Assembly: GCA_014549065.1 (NCBI GenBank)
Contig: JACDOX010000695.1
Coordinates: 47,576 to 111,575 of the forward strand
Length of the DNA: 64,000 nucleotides
Direction: 5' to 3'
Origin: Cardinalis cardinalis
Lineage: Eukaryota; Chordata; Aves; Passeriformes; Cardinalidae
This document shows, piece after piece, positions 63,001-64,000 of the stretch (position 1 is its first letter; each line of letters opens with the position of its first letter). The notes below the pieces were generated by a model. It saw only the letters and a program-made list of their open reading frames with translations, searched no databases and was not told the origin of the DNA. The position numbers and the translations under genes are program-made.

Positions 63001-63506
63001 AGGAAAGGGGCTCCGAAAGGGGCTTGGCTGAGGCGGACACCTGGACAGATAGAGCGAGTCCCGTGTTTAGGGGCTCAGAGAGCGTCCTGCGTGTTCGTGC
63101 TTGAGAAACAGACCCCGAGTCCCCTGTTTAGGGGCACCGGGCTCTTTTGGCCCGCTTTGAGGTACTGAAATAAATAAATAAATAAATAAATACATACATA
63201 AGGCTTTTTTTTTCCGCCCCTCCGAAGTGGTGACAAAGTTGTATGTTTTTTGTTCCAAGTCCCGTTGAGTTGGCACTTAAGTGGAGCCAGCCCCACGCGG
63301 GCAGTGTCAAGGCAGTGAAACAAATCAGCAAACTGCAATCCCTGCAAGCAGCCTATTCTTCATCGTGTGCCTCTGCCTTGTTCCTTTCCTGCTCCACCCC
63401 CTCCAAAAATAATAAACAGTAAACAGTAAATGAAGCCCTTCACTGAGAGCCTCCCTCCTCTGGGGTGCTGGCAGCTGCACAGGACGTGTGGTTCTCTTCT
63501 GTCCAG
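63001..63506. other. Spacer between DCTN6 promoter and the RASSF-like exons
   Basis: Contains a near-repeat of CCCGTGTTTAGGGGC (about 63060 and 63122) and a TAAA microsatellite (63168-63199). No first exon or start codon for the RASSF-like gene was recognised. Confidence 0.55.
63168..63199 (+). repeat. (AAAT)n / (ACAT)n tetranucleotide repeat
   Basis: About six AAAT-type units running into ACAT units between DCTN6 and the RASSF-like exons. Confidence 0.95.
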
Positions 63507-63896
63507 GTCATCCATGCTATGACAGTCACACTCTCAGGTCCAGGAGGGAGCAGGAGCTCGACTGTGCCACCCTGCCCCGCAGCAGCAGCGATGCCGCGGC
63601 CGTGCGCAGGAGGACCAAGCTCCCCACCATCACCAGGACAGAAGTAGAAACTCACAGGTTCTCNATCAATGGCCACTTCTACAACCACGAGGTAGGAAAT
63701 TTTAGGCTTGGCTTTGTCACCTNAGGGACAGGGAGCCGTGCCCAGTGAGGTGTGCCTCAGGCTCAGGCCGTGCTGTGGCTGTTCTTGTTCCCAGACATCA
63801 ATTTTCACTCCGGCTTTTGGGTCAGAAACCAAAATAAGAATCAACAGCCAGATGAGGAGCAGACAAGTGATAGAGCAGTTGCTTCGGAAGTTTAAG
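63507..63896 (+). CDS. RASSF2/4/6-type Ras-association gene, two internal exons (partial, runs off the right edge)
   Basis: Two phase-compatible exons, 63507-63691 (or from an alternative acceptor, 63538) and 63795-63896, separated by a 103-bp GT-AG intron and ending at a good donor (GTAAGT, 63897). They translate to RRRTKLPTITRTEVETHRF, then INGHFYNHE, then TSIFTPAFGSETKIRINSQ and RQVIEQLLRKFK. This is the start of the Ras-association domain of the C-terminal-SARAH RASSF subgroup (RASSF2/4/6). ETSIFTPAFGSE looks most like RASSF6, but this is from memory. RASSF proteins scaffold Ras-like GTPases and MST kinases. The rest of RA and the SARAH domain would lie to the right. No upstream exons were recognised in the 600 bp back to DCTN6. 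N at 63664 is silent (Ser). Confidence 0.75.
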
Positions 63897-64000
63897 GTAA
63901 GTCTGCTGGCAGGAGGAAGCGTGGCCGTGTTCTGGAAGCGTTCATTCCCATGTGCACTCCCTCCAGCACCGCGGGAAAGATGTGGAATAGCGGGGTGAGG

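Overview
The window is nuclear DNA of a vertebrate, most likely a bird. It holds multi-exon genes with GT-AG introns, CpG-rich promoters and AATAAA poly(A) signals. Several CR1 retrotransposon fragments of the type abundant in birds are present, and the introns are short for a vertebrate (26 coding exons of WRN in 17.7 kb). I cannot name the species. Isolated single N bases are scattered throughout. Gene identities come from translating spliced exons and comparing them with vertebrate proteins from memory; no database search was run.

Layout, left to right. 1-17.9 kb (+): the 3' three-quarters of WRN, the RecQ helicase mutated in Werner syndrome. It has 26 coding exons with a continuous frame of 1,034 codons plus stop, covering the helicase core, the zinc/RQC region, HRDC and the C-terminal tail; the exonuclease half lies off the left edge. 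18.0-38.75 kb (+): the complete GTF2E2 gene (TFIIE beta, 291 aa), whose promoter starts about 50 bp beyond the WRN poly(A) signal. Its large intron 2 carries SMIM18 on the opposite strand (23.2-23.5 kb). 38.75-45.55 kb: a tail-to-tail intergenic stretch with two CR1 fragments. 45.55-58.9 kb (-): the complete RBPMS gene (RNA-binding protein, 195 aa) with a long 3' UTR and a GC-rich first intron. 58.9-60.9 kb: the GC-rich upstream region of RBPMS, including a degenerate minisatellite. 60.95-62.9 kb (-): the complete DCTN6 gene (dynactin p27, 190 aa). 63.5-64 kb (+): two exons of a RASSF2/4/6-type gene that runs off the right edge.

The genes do not form a functional operon; they are a block of housekeeping and developmental genes matching human 8p12. 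The relative order and orientation of GTF2E2, SMIM18, RBPMS and DCTN6 agree with human as I recall it. Both flanks differ. WRN directly abuts the GTF2E2 promoter in tandem, with GSR, UBXN8, PPP2CB, TEX15 and PURG absent, and a RASSF-like gene stands where I would expect MBOAT4/LEPROTL1 beyond DCTN6. These two rearranged flanks are the most interesting signals here. I found no CRISPR array, operon, prophage or other clearly new system.
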